Positions 1-11,645 of a DNA stretch of 64,000 nucleotides are shown here, piece by piece. The notes beneath the pieces are model-generated. The model was not told the DNA's origin, did not search any database, and was given only the letters and a program-made list of their open reading frames with translations. The DNA is from Hyperoplus lanceolatus (taxonomy: Eukaryota > Chordata > Actinopteri > Uranoscopiformes > Ammodytidae): positions 26,922,198 through 26,986,197 of the forward strand of contig CM049397.1 in NCBI GenBank assembly GCA_026929865.2, read 5' to 3'. Position 1 is the first letter of the stretch. Every line of letters begins with the position of its first letter. The translations under genes and the position numbers were made by a program.

Positions 1-682
1 ACTTAAGAAGCCATCTGGGAAACACCCGTATCTTAGCGCTCCTTCTTAGGCAAACCCTTCTTTCGACCCTTCTTTGGTCCCAAAGAACGATCGAATCTGG
101 GAAACGCGGCCATTGTTGTTAAATTTCAGTGACGTTGATAATGATGCTTTGATCTGATTGGTGTGAAGCCAAGGGCCGAGTGGCTTCCCTTGGCACCCTC
201 ATGACACCCTCCTGACCAATCACAGGAGGGCAGTGTCAAGACAATAGCCTAACCTGATTGGTCAATCCTTCTTTCTTTTTTTCACCAAGGGATGCCAGCT
301 CGGGCTGGCTTCCTCGCGGACATATATTGTGCAGTATTGTGTTTCGCCGCGTCTTCAGAATCTAAATGTAAAGGGGCGCTGTTTCGCGCATTGTGAAATG
401 CTCAATGAGAGGAGAAAAATGGGGAAGAAATGACAGCAACACAGCACCAAAGAATTACCGAAACTGTTAATTTTTGTTTTTATTGGATGACAACTACAGC
501 CTAAAAAACAGGGAAGCCTGGCTTCCCTTGGCCTCCGGGAGAAAACGCCACTGATGACCACATGCTTACAGGCGATTAGCATAAATCCCTAACTAAAATA
601 CGCGATGAAAACGGATTTTATATTGCAATAAAAAACAACATCGTATCTAACAGTATGGATTAATTTTTCAAAGTTCCCGAAA

Positions 683-684
<2 letters not shown>

Positions 685-730
<46 letters not shown>
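685..730. repeat. (AC)n microsatellite
   Basis: Uninterrupted AC dinucleotide run of about 46 bp. Confidence 0.95.
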
Positions 731-733
<3 letters not shown>

Positions 734-1105
734 GTAGTCTACTAGAGGAAAAACGGCATGGAGGTTGCGGTTTATTGCCTAGATAAAATAAAATAAAATT
801 ACGATAGGGCTCAGAGGGTTTTTAACACTGGTGGACACATTTTAGAAACTTACTCTCTCTCTCTGTCTCTCTCTCTCTCTTTCCTTCTTTCTTTCTTTCT
901 TCGCTCTTCTGCTTCACTCGCTGCTAGAATCAACATAACTTTGCAACCGTGTACGCTACTACTGCCAACAACTGCCACACGCTGTTTGGATATTTTTCTT
1001 CTTTGATGTTGGCTACGTGATGCCGCGCGCTGCCCATTTTCTAAAAGGAGCTACGTACCAAAAAAAAAAAAAAAAAAATGCGGAGGAGAAGGATTTTTAT
1101 AGCAG

Positions 1106-1149
1106 TTTCCCCCACGTTCACTCAGCAGCAGCGGTGAACGTGGGGGAAA
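1106..1149. repeat. Perfect 16-bp hairpin
   Basis: The arm TTTCCCCCACGTTCAC (1106-1121) is followed after 12 nt by its exact reverse complement (1134-1149). It may be a remnant of a small inverted-repeat element. No function is inferred. Confidence 0.8.
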
Positions 1150-1433
1150 CACTGCATTATATACAACAGAATGTATCTTTTTTTATTGCAGTATTAACTG
1201 TAGGCAGCCTGAGCTGATTGAAGAGAAAGCTTTGGGACTGGGCAACCTGGATGGTGGTAGTCCAGAGCTACATACTATACACATTGCTATATAGTATTTC
1301 CACTATTGGCTCCAATGTCCAGCTGGGTGAAAATAGTAGCCAGCCGAGGTCACAACTCTGCTAGGGGGGTCCGGGGGTATGCCCCCCCCAGGAGTTTTTT
1401 TTTACCTTTTTAAAGTGAAATGCATGAATCTGG

Positions 1434-2001
1434 TAGCCTGGCATTCCCAGACCTGCCACTAGGCGCTGGCAAATTAAATTTGCTGCGCGTGTTGGTCTGG
1501 ACACGGCACGCTCCGTTGAAGCTTTATCAAGAAGACCAGAGATCTGGCTAGGTGGTTTCAATTGGTTCTATCTAATATGGGCGCGCCAGAGCCCTTTATA
1601 TGGTACTCTGGGGAGGACGTAACCGGATGACGACAGTGACGTGCATGCGACGTCGAAGCCGTGATAGTAAACATCAAAGATGGCTGCGGATATGTTGTGT
1701 GAGTTTGAGACTGCTTTGGCCTCGACCCTTAACGATTTGGAAGACGGTACTCTAATCTTTCATTAGCAAGTAAGTGGAATGTTCTGTTTTGCCGACCGAC
1801 AACGACAAACGTTTAATTTAACAGTTTAACAGCTGTTCGCTAAACGAAAGGGGCTTACGTCACCTTGTGCATCGCTCTGATTGGTTGTAGTGCTATCCAA
1901 CTGCGTGCAGTGGCATTTGAAATGCACGAGTAGGAGCCGCCTCTTGAGTTGGAAATTACTATTGATCGTGGCAAGATATCAGGGTCTGGATTTCCAGGCT
2001 A
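1434..2001. mobile_element. TAGCCTGG-family DNA element, copy 1 (568 bp)
   Basis: The element begins TAGCCTGGCATTCCCAGACC and ends in the near-inverse of this (rc TAGCCTGGAAATCCAGACCC). It is flanked on both sides by TGAATCTGG (1425-1433 and 2002-2010), a perfect 9-bp target-site duplication. It has no credible coding capacity, so it is non-autonomous. Internal sequence around 1877-1920 resembles that around 40228-40270 in copy 3. A 9-bp duplication is compatible with Mutator-like or Merlin-like transposases, but the superfamily is not established. Confidence 0.85.
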
Positions 2002-2546
2002 TGAATCTGGTGCACTTTGAGAGGAAAATTAAGAGGCTAAATCTGAGGAATTTTGTGTGAACAAATAATTTGGAGACACTGGGTCGGATGAATTAGAAGC
2101 TATTGAAGAAAGACACATGGATTTTCCATAGAAATATAAATTTGAAATAATATAAAAATATTATGCAGGGTCCTCTGGGATGGGCTTGGTGCTCTTTTTC
2201 TTTTACGGGACATATTTTTCTGTAATATAATGAATTCATTTAAATGCAGTGAGAGGAACGAAGCAGAAGAACTCTGTTGTCCAGTTTTTTCTACAGACGA
2301 GGCTGAAATAGGCTGTAGACTATACACAGTGCATGGGCAACTGAGGGCAGCCCCATTTTCAAATATTTTTAAATAAACTCAATACTAACTGTGCATGCCA
2401 TGGACTTGAACGTGACGTGATCAGTTAACCTCGGATTACCTCCCAGATGAACTGATTCAATTATTAAGCTATTAACTATCTACCAAAACATTGTATTCCT
2501 TTTATTGTATGATAATTTACATTTACATAATATGATGTTGATATCA

Positions 2547-2660
2547 AACACAAAAACAAAAAAAAAAAAAAAACTAAAAAAAAAAAATGGGGGGGGGGGG
2601 GGGCTGGCAGTCGGGACCCTAAGCAACCGCTCATTTCGCTTATGCCTCGGGCCGGCTCTG
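2547..2660 (-). mobile_element. Poly-A/poly-G tract and lone hAT-like end
   Basis: An A-rich tract (about 2547-2587) and a run of about 16 G are followed by a sequence ending GGGCCGGCTCTG at 2660. Read from the other strand this starts CAGAGCCGGCCC, like the ends of fish hAT-type MITEs. The partner end was not found, so this is probably a remnant. The surrounding 2011-2865 holds nothing else I recognise. Confidence 0.35.
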
Positions 2661-2865
2661 CTGACCAGTGACCACTATAAGCGGGTGGGTAACTTGGAGG
2701 CAGGCTGTCCTGCCCACCCAATAATACAATTAGAAGCAATGCATGGTAATGGTATATTCTTTAGTATTAATTAATTGTCTGAATTTTATTTGACATTTTC
2801 TTGGACAGCGAATGAACAGGTCCGTCCGATAGTGGGTCTGGACTTCCACCTAAAAAAAATATATA

Positions 2866-3446
2866 GGGGAGAGTGGCCTAAGTTGTGCAACTTTTCACTC
2901 AAAGTGACTTTAAAGTAAGGCCTTGACAGTAAAGTCTCCAACTCAAATATGTACATATATTTCAGGGTGTTGTGCATCCCTGGCAATAAAAACTTTGGAT
3001 CTGGAATAAACTGTTGAAGAAATATAGCTTTCGGAAAAAAAGTTGTCTTGTTGCACAACTTGCCCCCGGTGTGGTGTAAGTTGTGTGGTTGGAGAGAATA
3101 CCATGGGGTGAGTTGTGCCATTGATATATATCTCATAAACTGTAATGCAAGACAAATCCATTAGACAATCACTTATTTAAAGTAAATAAAGTAAATAGTT
3201 GACAAAGATTGAAGGTCAATTTTCTTAAACAAGGACTAGCAGATCTAATGGTTTTACCTGCAAAACTCACAATGACAAAGTCACCATCATCATCTTTCTG
3301 GCTATCTGAACTCTTATCAGTGGTGTCGTTAAGTGGAATTGAGATGTCACTCTCTTCTGAGCTACTGTAGACAATCACTTTCTTTTGGTGACCAGCGTAT
3401 ACAGCCATGCCACTGGCACAACTCTCAGAAATGTACTTTGCACTAG
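2866..3446 (-). mobile_element. Remnant of a pogo/Tigger-like DNA transposon
   Basis: The + strand starts with the repeat-like phrase GGGGAGAGTGGCCTAAGTTG and contains several further variants of AAGTTGTG. On the - strand, around 3440-3250, an open stretch reads serine- and acid-rich sequence and then DDDGDFVIVSFAGK. This is the acidic spacer plus GDFVxVxFAxK motif found at the C-terminus of many fish pogo/Tigger-type transposase proteins. The catalytic domain is absent. Its upstream end is cut by the LINE fragment that starts near 3447. The family call rests on motif memory only. Confidence 0.45.
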
Positions 3447-3745
3447 TTGCTCCGTGCTTGTGGAACCAACTGCCATCTGACAAATGTGATTCCCCCTACA
3501 TTTCTGCCTTTAAATCAAGGCTCAAAACCCATATGTACACCCTGGTGTTTCCTCCCCATTAACTATCTTACCTCTGCACTACTATCTGTGTTTATGTGGA
3601 TGTATGGGCTTTATGTCTTTTATTTAGGTTATTGTTATTTTACCTCCATTGTTTACCCACTGAATGCACTATGTACAGCACTTTGGACATTGCAAACTGT
3701 CATAAATGTGCTTTTATAAATACATTTTACTTACTTACTTACTTA
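3447..3745 (+). mobile_element. LINE 3' end fragment (L2/Rex-like)
   Basis: From about 3455 one frame reads LWNQLPSDKCDSPYISAFKS and continues RLKTHMY, the usual C-terminus of fish L2/Rex-type reverse transcriptases. A short 3'UTR with GCACTTTGGACATTGC follows, then a (TTAC)n tail at about 3722-3745. It is a strongly 5'-truncated copy. Confidence 0.7.
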
Positions 3746-4049
3746 TAACTCACCTAGGCCCTTTGGCACAAATCACCTCAATCCCAGAATTTTGGATAAT
3801 AGGCATGATGCAGCAGTTTAGGGCTGACATTGTGCTAACTGTATAGACTCAAAGTGTAGCATACTAAAGCACTAAAACACGTGTCAAATGTTTTCAAACT
3901 TGTCTATAATTGTTCAGACACAATAATCAAAAAACCTTGATCATGGAAATTTTACTTTGAAAGGCAAAACACAGTTTTTGAGCTTAAATGTGCTTATATC
4001 TTATTCCTTGTGTCTCCCTTCTTTACAGGATGAGTCAAATGGATGGCTC

Positions 4050-4051
<2 letters not shown>

Positions 4052-4102
<51 letters not shown>

Positions 4103-4175
4103 TTTTGATTGGGTGGGCACAGCCCACATTTGGGTGGGCACGGCCCACCCTGGCCCCTGGCTACCGCCGGCCCTG
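4052..4175 (-). mobile_element. (TA)n, poly-T and a lone hAT-like end
   Basis: A TA run (4052-4085) and a T run (4086-4106) are followed by repeated GGGTGGGCACRGCCCAC phrases and the end CCGCCGGCCCTG at 4175. Its reverse complement CAGGGCCGGCGG is a typical hAT-type terminus. No matching left end or target duplication was found. Confidence 0.4.
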
Positions 4176-4280
4176 GCGGTCTCTATATGCAAGGCATTCC
4201 ATGGACAGCTGCTCCAATAGTAAGACATTGATATAACATTTTTCACTGCTTTAAAAAGAAGTATTTTTTTTTCCTGTCAG

Positions 4281-7200
4281 GCGATGCCACGGTGACCATT
4301 GCCCACAGATGTACACCAAAGGAACAGCTAAAGGAGCTAACCAGCCTGGCTGACATCATTATTGCAGCTGCGGGTAAGTTCCCCTCAGACACACGCCTTC
4401 TATTATTCTATAGTCTTAGAAATAATAACCAAATTGACATGTCTGATAACGAGAACATTCTTTATAATTGATCAGTAATATAAAACCATTCACAGGGTTT
4501 CAAGACATATCAGTAATATCAGATTTAGGACTCATTTATAAGGCAATGCAAAATAGTTAAAGCTAACAACTGAGAACTAGGAAACAGTTAATCTTTGGGA
4601 TATTTGCTAAACAAAACTCTTAAACGCTTAATCAAATTAATTGCTGTTATACATTTTCAAATTTACTTGATCAATAGATAAATGAACTGCCTCAGTTCTA
4701 CTTATTTTATCTTCAATTTGAACTGAGCAACAATTTCTGTAGATTTAGGTCCATTATGACTTTCCGTTTTATTGTGAGTTACAAGAAAAACAAGGATGAA
4801 CCACAAGGACTATATCAAATGGACAGTCTAAGTAATAACTTTAAGGGTGTATTCACACATGGAAAGTCCGTTAGTTCACTTGCTTTGGTCCAGACCAAAT
4901 AGAGTTTAGATTTTTTTTTTTTGTGTGGTCCACTTTCATATTGCCTCTTTTGCAAGTGAACCAGCATTACGAAGCAAAACCACACGTGATCTGAGGTCAT
5001 TCATACATTGGACAGACATTCTGGGGTGGAGAGAAGCAGGAAGAATGAAGTAAAAACTGCGAAATATATCATTGATATAATACGGGGTTAAAAATAATAA
5101 AAAGGCCTACATCTAGCCTATAAATAAAGAAGAAGAAAATCTAATTATTGTTTTTTCATATGGTTATAATATGTAGCCCTAAGTCAATGCCACGTTATGT
5201 GGCTTGTAGCCTACGATGTGAAACATAATGTATAGCCTACTGTATTGTTGCTGTTGGACGCGCGGCTCGAGAGAAGAATGGGCTCAAGCTGACACTCAGC
5301 TGATTAAGCAGTGTATCAGCTGGGTGTCAGTTCGGCGCAGTTCAGTTCCAAACTGACACAGGGACAGTATTGACGGTCACGTTGGGAAGAAAAATAAAAA
5401 CACACACTTCATGCAAAGCGCAGGGTGAACCTGTTGGCACTGTGCGGGAGACGCTCCCCTCTCCATCTGATCGCTGAACATATAAGCATGTGTACGCGTC
5501 ATTATCAACTGTAACATTTTCGCTCGGGGCTCCCGGTCAAACCACAACTAATCTTCCTAACAACGGCGACAACAACACTTTCCCATAATGTGAAGCTGAT
5601 GGCGATTAAAGAAAAAAAAGAAAAGAAAAGCAATCAAAGGCGCAGTGCTTCCTGCAATTGGGTCGGATCGAGTCCGGCCAAATTCACACCACAAACGAAC
5701 TGCAGCAGAGTTCGTTTTGAAGCGCATCGAGACCACCTCTTCAGCTGGGTCTCGGTCCGCTTGTTTGGTCCGCCCCCGAGTGCGATTGCTGTATTCACAC
5801 CTGCCTGAAAGATGCGCACCGAAGGCAGAAGTGCACCTGAGTTCGTTTCAACCGAACTAAACACGGCATGTGTGAATACACCCTAACTTTCACCCTTGAT
5901 TTTACTTTCAATTGACTGGAATTGGTGTGCAATGTCATGTATCATTCCATTAACTAACATTTTACATTACAAATAAAACAAATGAATCTTAACGGAAGTG
6001 ACTCTGCTTCTTATGCTGCTTCTTATGCTAGTTCTTGTCCTCAGGTGTACATTCCTTGAACCCTTGCCAGATTCCTTAGAGGGAATTAAGAGGCCTGATA
6101 ATGTAACCATGATGAAATATTGTGAAAGTGCATACCAGCCCTTACTTGAAAGGATCTCGTCTCTATCAAAATAACCAACACCGATGTTTCCGAATAATTA
6201 CCTTTTACCTTTTACTCTGCTCCAGCTATGGTCACGGCTTCCTAAAGAACCATGATAGGTGGCAGCTGGAATGTAAAAACAATCATTCAATGCTGGGGAG
6301 GATAATCTGTCTAAATACTCCTAACAGACTGTATAAGCCTTGGGGTGCCATATTTTACTTCATTTGTCAGAAATAGGCCATTTCCTGTCGACTAAAAGCA
6401 GTAATTTTGTAGTCATCCATCTTTTGGGTCCGACCTTTGGAAATAAGGAACTGTATTTATACTGCGCTGTGTGATTCTGTGGACCTTATTTATCCAGAGT
6501 GCAACTATCAAAAACAGTTTTGATGCCACTTTAATTATCCTTTTTTTTGGTGTATTTATTTGGAAACCAAGCCTGTGTTGGGGATTTAATCGTTGTAGAA
6601 TTACCAATTCAATTCAAACAACTTTATTCATCCCATTAGGGGCAATTGGTTATGAGCAGCAGGCTGTCCCATACACAAACCACATGTCACAAAAGGAATG
6701 TGTTATTAGTAATTGCAGTCAATAGGAAATTAGACTCCAGGCATAGTTTGGGGTTAGTGTGTCACTGAGCTCCTCTAATGTCTGTGTGCTATACAGTATA
6801 TGAGAAATTAATTTTTTTTTACATGTAAATTTAATCTGGTATCTAATTGTTATTTGACTCAGATTTGATCACAATGTTGAGTACTGTAGCTCTAATTGCA
6901 GCCTGAGGAGTTCATATTGACAGCTTTCTGGCAGCCGACTTCAAAGAGAATTGGTGAATAGCATAAATATACCACACTTAATTATTTCCTTCCTTGTAGA
7001 CATGCAGCTAATGCCTCGTTTCCACCGAGTAGAGCGGGTCGGGTCGGAGCGGCTCAGAGCGGAACAGCTCACTTTTAAGAATTTCGGTGTTGTTTCCACC
7101 GCCGACCCTACCCTTACTGGTAGGGCGGGGTTTATGACCCTACCCTTACTGGTGGGGCGGGGTTTAGGCTGGACTGCGATAGCCGCCGCCAGAATGTGGG

Positions 7201-8836
7201 TCAAACTATCGGGCTGTGGAACAACTGTGGTCAAGCCAGCGGTCTCTTGTTTTTGCATGGTCAAACCAGCCGCTTCTTTATTTATTCCCCCGTGTTGTTG
7301 AGAGCACAGAGACGGCTCGGTGCAACTGATAGAGACAGTGAGCGAACAGCGCTGGCTGCGGCAGCTTCGTGACATCGTAGCAGTGGGACACAGTGTAGCC
7401 AACTGATTCTTTTAATGACGAGGAAAAACACCACACAATAAACAGTGCCGCGCTCACATTTTCGCCAAAACACACTGACTCTCTCCACTCTAGCCGAGGT
7501 GACTACACAAGGCGGAAATGATTATTTCGACCAACTGTGGTCAAGCCAGCGGCTTTTTTATTTATTCCCCCCGTGTTGTTGTGAGCGTGTATTTACTACT
7601 ATCTAGGCTATGGGGTAAACACACAGAGACGGCTCGGTGCAACTCATAGAGACAGTGAGCGAACAGTGCTGGCTGCGGCAGCTACGCAGTGGGACACAGT
7701 GTAGCCAACCGATTAATTTATTGACGAGGAAAAACACCACACAATAAACAGTGCTGTGCTCACATTTTCGCCAAAACACAAGACTATTGCCGAGGTGACT
7801 ACACATGGCGGAAATGATTCTTTCGGCCAATCAAATGATGGCAGTGTGTAGCTCCGCAGTTTCGGTACCCTTTCAGGTGGCTAGTACCCCTATGGAGGAG
7901 TACTGAGATTTGGAGCAGCACAGAGCGGTTAGGTGCGCTTAAACTGTACCCTACCCAACTTTTGGCAAATGAAAAGCCAAACTACCCGGACCGAACCGCT
8001 CCGATCCGACCCGCTCTACTCGGTGGAAACGAGGCATAAGGTATCATAATTATTGCGGTGCTCCACAAAAACCTGTGATAAAAAGGAAATGACAAGCGTC
8101 ATTGCAAAAGGAAAAGACAGATTACCGCAGATGGTTCTACAGGAATATTATGCACATTGTTTAGAGAGATGGAGGAAATGGGGGTTTAGTAGGGGCTGAT
8201 TTTTACAGAGGGCTTCCAAGCAGATTAATCCAGCAACAATGTGTCAATGGTCTGAAGTGATAACCCCCAGGTGATGGTGTAATTGAAATAATTTCCTTGG
8301 AACTATGATCTTACCAACTTGGTTTCTGTGCCTAGGTGTTCCCGGGCTGATAACAGCAGATATGGTGAAAGAGGGCACAGCAGTCATCGACGTGGGCATA
8401 AACCGTGTCCAGGACCCGAAAACTGGGAAACTCCGACTCATCGGTGACGTGGACTTTGAGGGTAAAAATAATAGTTAATTAGAGGGAAGGTCCTGCGAAA
8501 ATATGAATAATGAGAAAAAATACTTACTTTTTGTACTTACACTTATAGTACAATTTGGATACGCTGCTAGATAATTCATTTGGAATACCTTGTGTTGGCC
8601 TGTTTTCGAACAGTTATCACTGCCAATCCTAGCTCTGGTTCTTGGAATAACCAGAGCTAGGATTGGCAGTGATAACAACAATTTAACTTGACTTAAAATC
8701 TATACTTTGAATTGCTTTAGGAGTGAAGGAGAAGGCAGCTTTCATCACACCTGTTCCTGGAGGCGTGGGTCCGATGACAGTCGCCATGCTGATGAAGAAC
8801 ACTGTGACTGCTGCCAGAAACGCCCTGATGCATTAA
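4281..8836 (+). CDS. mthfd2l: Mitochondrial methylenetetrahydrofolate dehydrogenase/cyclohydrolase, C-terminal exons
   Basis: Three coding exons are seen: 4281-4373, 8336-8461 and 8721-8836 (stop TAA 8834-8836). They read [20 protein letters not shown]...[34 protein letters not shown]...GDVDFEG and [25 protein letters not shown]. These are the last three exons of MTHFD2/MTHFD2L, whose enzyme converts 5,10-methylene-THF to 10-formyl-THF in mitochondrial one-carbon metabolism. [15 protein letters not shown] is the diagnostic signature. The first exon seen starts with two bases completing a glycine codon (PGG|DATV), so earlier exons lie left of the window and that intron is longer than 4.28 kb. 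The 2L paralogue is chosen because epgn, ereg and areg follow, as in 4q13. The protein ends AARNALMH, a shorter tail than I remember for human. The first seen intron (4374-8335) carries two DNA-transposon insertions. Confidence 0.9.
4844..5883. mobile_element. hAT-like non-autonomous element (1040 bp) in mthfd2l intron
   Basis: The left end AGGGTGTATTCACACATG is matched at the right end by its inverse (CATGTGTGAATACACCC). Further inside, both ends carry GTTAG/TTTAG-TTC and GGTCC-GACC phrases. The flanks are TAACTTTA (4836-4843) and TAACTTTC (5884-5891), a 7-of-8-bp target duplication. No transposase frame is visible. The 8-bp duplication and the TIR style suggest hAT. Confidence 0.75.
5892..7011. 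other. Intron sequence, one LINE 3' end fragment
   Basis: No exon is seen. At about 6607-6680 the phrase AATTCAATTCAAACAACTTT followed by ATTCATCCC resembles, on the minus strand, the 3' terminus of a fish LINE (…AATAAAGTTGTTTGAATTGAATT). A related terminus is at 21936. The rest is unassigned. Confidence 0.4.
7012..8036. mobile_element. Harbinger-like MITE with internal duplication (1025 bp)
   Basis: The termini are long inverted repeats: TGCCTCGTTTCCACCGAGTA then GAGCGGGTCGGGTCGGAGCGG on the left, and the inverse on the right (about 40 bp with few mismatches). They are flanked by TAA on both sides (7009-7011, 8037-8039), as expected for PIF/Harbinger 3-bp TWA duplications. Inside, about 300 bp is present twice in tandem (about 7218-7512 and 7529-7826; both contain CTGTGGTCAAGCCAGCGG and GAGACGGCTCGGTGCAACT). 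A 31-bp unit ACCCTACCCTTACTGGT... is also duplicated at 7105-7165. No coding capacity is evident. Confidence 0.75.
8613..8676. repeat. Perfect 28-bp hairpin in last mthfd2l intron
   Basis: The 28-nt arm starting GTTATCACTGCCAATCCTAG (8613-8640) is followed by an 8-nt loop and its exact reverse complement (8649-8676). It ends 44 nt before the start of the final coding exon. It could be a young MITE or snap-back insertion. A hairpin RNA is possible but not shown. Confidence 0.85.
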
Positions 8837-9401
8837 ACAAACACAGTATTAAACCATTTGTTTTATTTAATTATATACAGTACAAACCGTGTATGCATAC
8901 ATACATACATACACACATCAATTCATTTATTTTCACACAAACATACACACACTTTGCCAAACATCTCAAACTATTTTATTTAAAGAGACTACAAGGAACT
9001 TTTAAATGTTGGGTAAGGGTTTTCTAATGATTATTAACTGCCTGTAAAGGCAAACAAAACCCTCAACTCATCGTGGCGCATCCGCCAGAAACGCTCGCAA
9101 AGATCTTGAGGACATCAGGCTCTGATGGTGTAAGAACACTACTGCTTTAATCCAAAGGGGGCTCCACAATCAACACAAACTGAAAGCTCCTTGTAGTCAC
9201 TTTAAATATCCTCAAGACTGAAGACTACATATCTGCTGGGAAACATACTTGATATATACTTTGTTTATATTTAGAATGTGTGCATTTATTTATTTAAGTT
9301 ATTTATTTAAAAGTTTTTAAGGATCTAGACTAATATTTTTTCTACTGAAGTGGTTTTGGTTCATTTTTGAACATTACAGATTCACTTGACAAGGAATATT
9401 A

Positions 9402-9407
9402 AATAAA
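9402..9407 (+). promoter_or_regulatory. mthfd2l: Probable poly(A) signal of mthfd2l
   Basis: AATAAA lies 566 nt after the stop codon in AT-rich 3'UTR sequence (8837-9406), with a T-rich stretch 35 nt downstream. It is the first canonical hexamer after the stop. Confidence 0.55.
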
Positions 9408-9425
9408 AAATCATGCGGTGCAAAT

Positions 9426-10271
9426 ACAAGTATTTCTCAGTCTTTTTTTTTTCTGATTTACAGATGTTTACAAACGTTCAACAAATGTCCTTGAACCGGT
9501 GACATTGTCATTAAGTCATAAGCGTCTTGACCTAAAATGACCAAAATACCAGCCAAACCAAACCCAATCCAACCCAACCAAAATAATGTATTTTAGTAAT
9601 GTTTAATAACTATTTGGCATTGACTCTCTAAGTCTCTGGAACTTTACTGGAGGGATGAACACCATTGTTCCAAAAGGTATACCCGCATATGGTGTTTCAT
9701 AATGTCTAACTCGTTGCTGTTCCCATGGGAGTTCAATTGGTAGAGCTCTGTTGACGTCAAAGGCTTTAACATAAGATTCACTTCATTGTACCTGCATTGT
9801 TCTATTGTGAACATCACACATTCACTCACCCACATGTCTCTTATATGGGGATTTGTCTTGGTAATGAGGGGTTTATGCCCTGCGACCCTAATATCCCTCT
9901 ATCCAGCTTACCGATACTTATCTTTGCATCTTCTCTTTACCCGTCATACATAAAGTAAAGGGCCCCCACAAAAAATGTGTTAAAACCTTCAGTCTGTAAT
10001 AACCCATCTGAAGAAATTGAGGCTTTCACAACACCCATAATCGACAATGAAGCAACCTCTCAAACCTGCAAAGTAGGCATGGAACTATCAATCTTCCAAG
10101 GGCTTCTGTCGGTTCAGAGACATCCAAAGACGCAACCACATTTGGATAGCTTAAGGGTAATCATGCATTACCCACCAATCATTATCAGACACCTTTTTTG
10201 ACTTTGCCCGTGCATGCAGAAAGCTGGTGCAAATAAGAGGGAAATATGTAAAAAAATCCTCTGTTCAGCGG
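9426..10271. other. Intergenic mthfd2l-epgn, nothing recognised
   Basis: About 0.85 kb with no open frame of note and no repeat I recognise. Confidence 0.5.
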
Positions 10272-10319
10272 TGATTGGTTGTTAAAATCCTTTCAGTAGC
10301 TGGGAGCGCTGTATATAAA
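10272..10319 (+). promoter_or_regulatory. epgn: epgn core promoter: inverted CCAAT box and TATA box
   Basis: GATTGGTT (10272-10279, inverted CCAAT) precedes TATATAAA (10312-10319). The first ATG in frame with the signal peptide is at 10397. Transcription probably starts near 10345. Confidence 0.65.
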
Positions 10320-10396
10320 CTCAGCAAAAGCCTCTGGTTTATCACACAGAAGGAGTTGAGTTGAGAACATCAGAGATCACACGGACAGAAGACAAG

Positions 10397-11546
10397 ATGT
10401 TTACACAAAGACAGACATACCTGGAGAAGGGTACGTTTCTGGTTTAACTCTGTGGTGTCAATTTAACATGAAAGTATTGAGGAGAGAAACCTATTCTTGT
10501 AGATGCTTTAAATTACTTGGAAGGTGCATGAATAGTGCTTGATAATGGTAGTATATTATTATTTTAAATTTTCAAGAAATGTGTGTGTTCTGGTTGTGTA
10601 ACCTTTTCCAACAATGTAGAAAACTGGAATGTCGTTATACCACATTGCAGGCAGAATCATAGCATTTGTAAATTAGGTATACCGACTGAGTTTTTCAGCT
10701 CAAGTGAGCAAAAGTAAACCCTTTTGTACAGTGAGATATAATCCTCTAAATTGATTGTGTTGTTACTCTCCATAGGCCTCCTCTCAGCAGTGATGGTGCT
10801 GCTTCTCCTGACCACAGCGGGACAATCTGTCATTCTGCCTGACATCCTGCAGACCACAGCAACTCCTGCTGTGTCCGTCACCACACAGCTTAACAACAGT
10901 AAGTGTCGTCAAAGAGTTCTGAGTCGGCTTGAACATCTGAAAACATGCAAATTAAATATATTTTATCTGGTGTAGACACCATTTACATGTTAAAGGTGTG
11001 AAGAGTCTTGTGCAAATTAACAGACGAACAATTGAAAAACAATTCCTTTTTTTTTCCAGGACTAGAAATCAATGTGGGGAATATAGTTGTATGGGGGCCG
11101 ATTTGTGCCACTTAATGAATGATTAATGAATTATTAACCCATCAACAAATGGGTCACATATCCTGCCACAATGGGGAGGAGGGGGAAACAAAAGAAAAAC
11201 ATTATAAAAAAATGCAGTCATTGATCACAAATGTATTTTTATTTTAAACTAATTAGTTAGTCAATCAATCATTTATTGATTTTATTGTTTTATCATTTAG
11301 CAAACACAGAGTATAGGGGCACAAAAATGGGCCCCTTATACCCTGTGTTAAAATATGATAATTGACCACCTACTGTATTGATTATGACTATGCTCTCTCT
11401 GTCTCTGTCTCATCAGGCAGTATGGAGGGACCCCGGGTTCTCCGCTCACACAGATCATGTGCAAGCGAACATGAGAACTACTGTGAAAATGGTGGAAAGT
11501 GCATGTACCCCCAAGACAGTGAAGAACCTTTTTGCATGTAAGAAGT

Positions 11547-11645
<99 letters not shown>

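Larger units (their letters stand above)
1..1433. other. Left edge, no gene seen; presumably mthfd2l intron
   Basis: No coding exon is recognised here. I looked for the mthfd2l exon that should precede the one at 4281 (the NAD-binding GRSKNVGMP-type stretch) and did not find it, so this is probably intron. It holds an AC microsatellite (685-730), a CT-rich run (about 852-900), a poly-A run (about 1060-1078), a 16-bp hairpin (1106-1149) and a G/C-run motif near 1361-1392 of the sort seen inside fish hAT-type elements. Confidence 0.5.

Noticed and set aside
4021-4050. CTTTACAG acceptor-like site followed by GATGAGTCAAATGGATGG
   Set aside because: No open frame matching MTHFD2L follows and the sequence runs directly into a TA repeat.
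1-4280. Earlier mthfd2l exons
   Set aside because: No sequence resembling the GRSKNVGMP/HTDGEHERPGG exon or other upstream exons was found; they must lie left of the window.
7845-7860. TGGCAGTGTGTAGCT resembling the miR-34/449 seed
   Set aside because: It lies in a MITE, has no hairpin precursor around it and is on the wrong gene.
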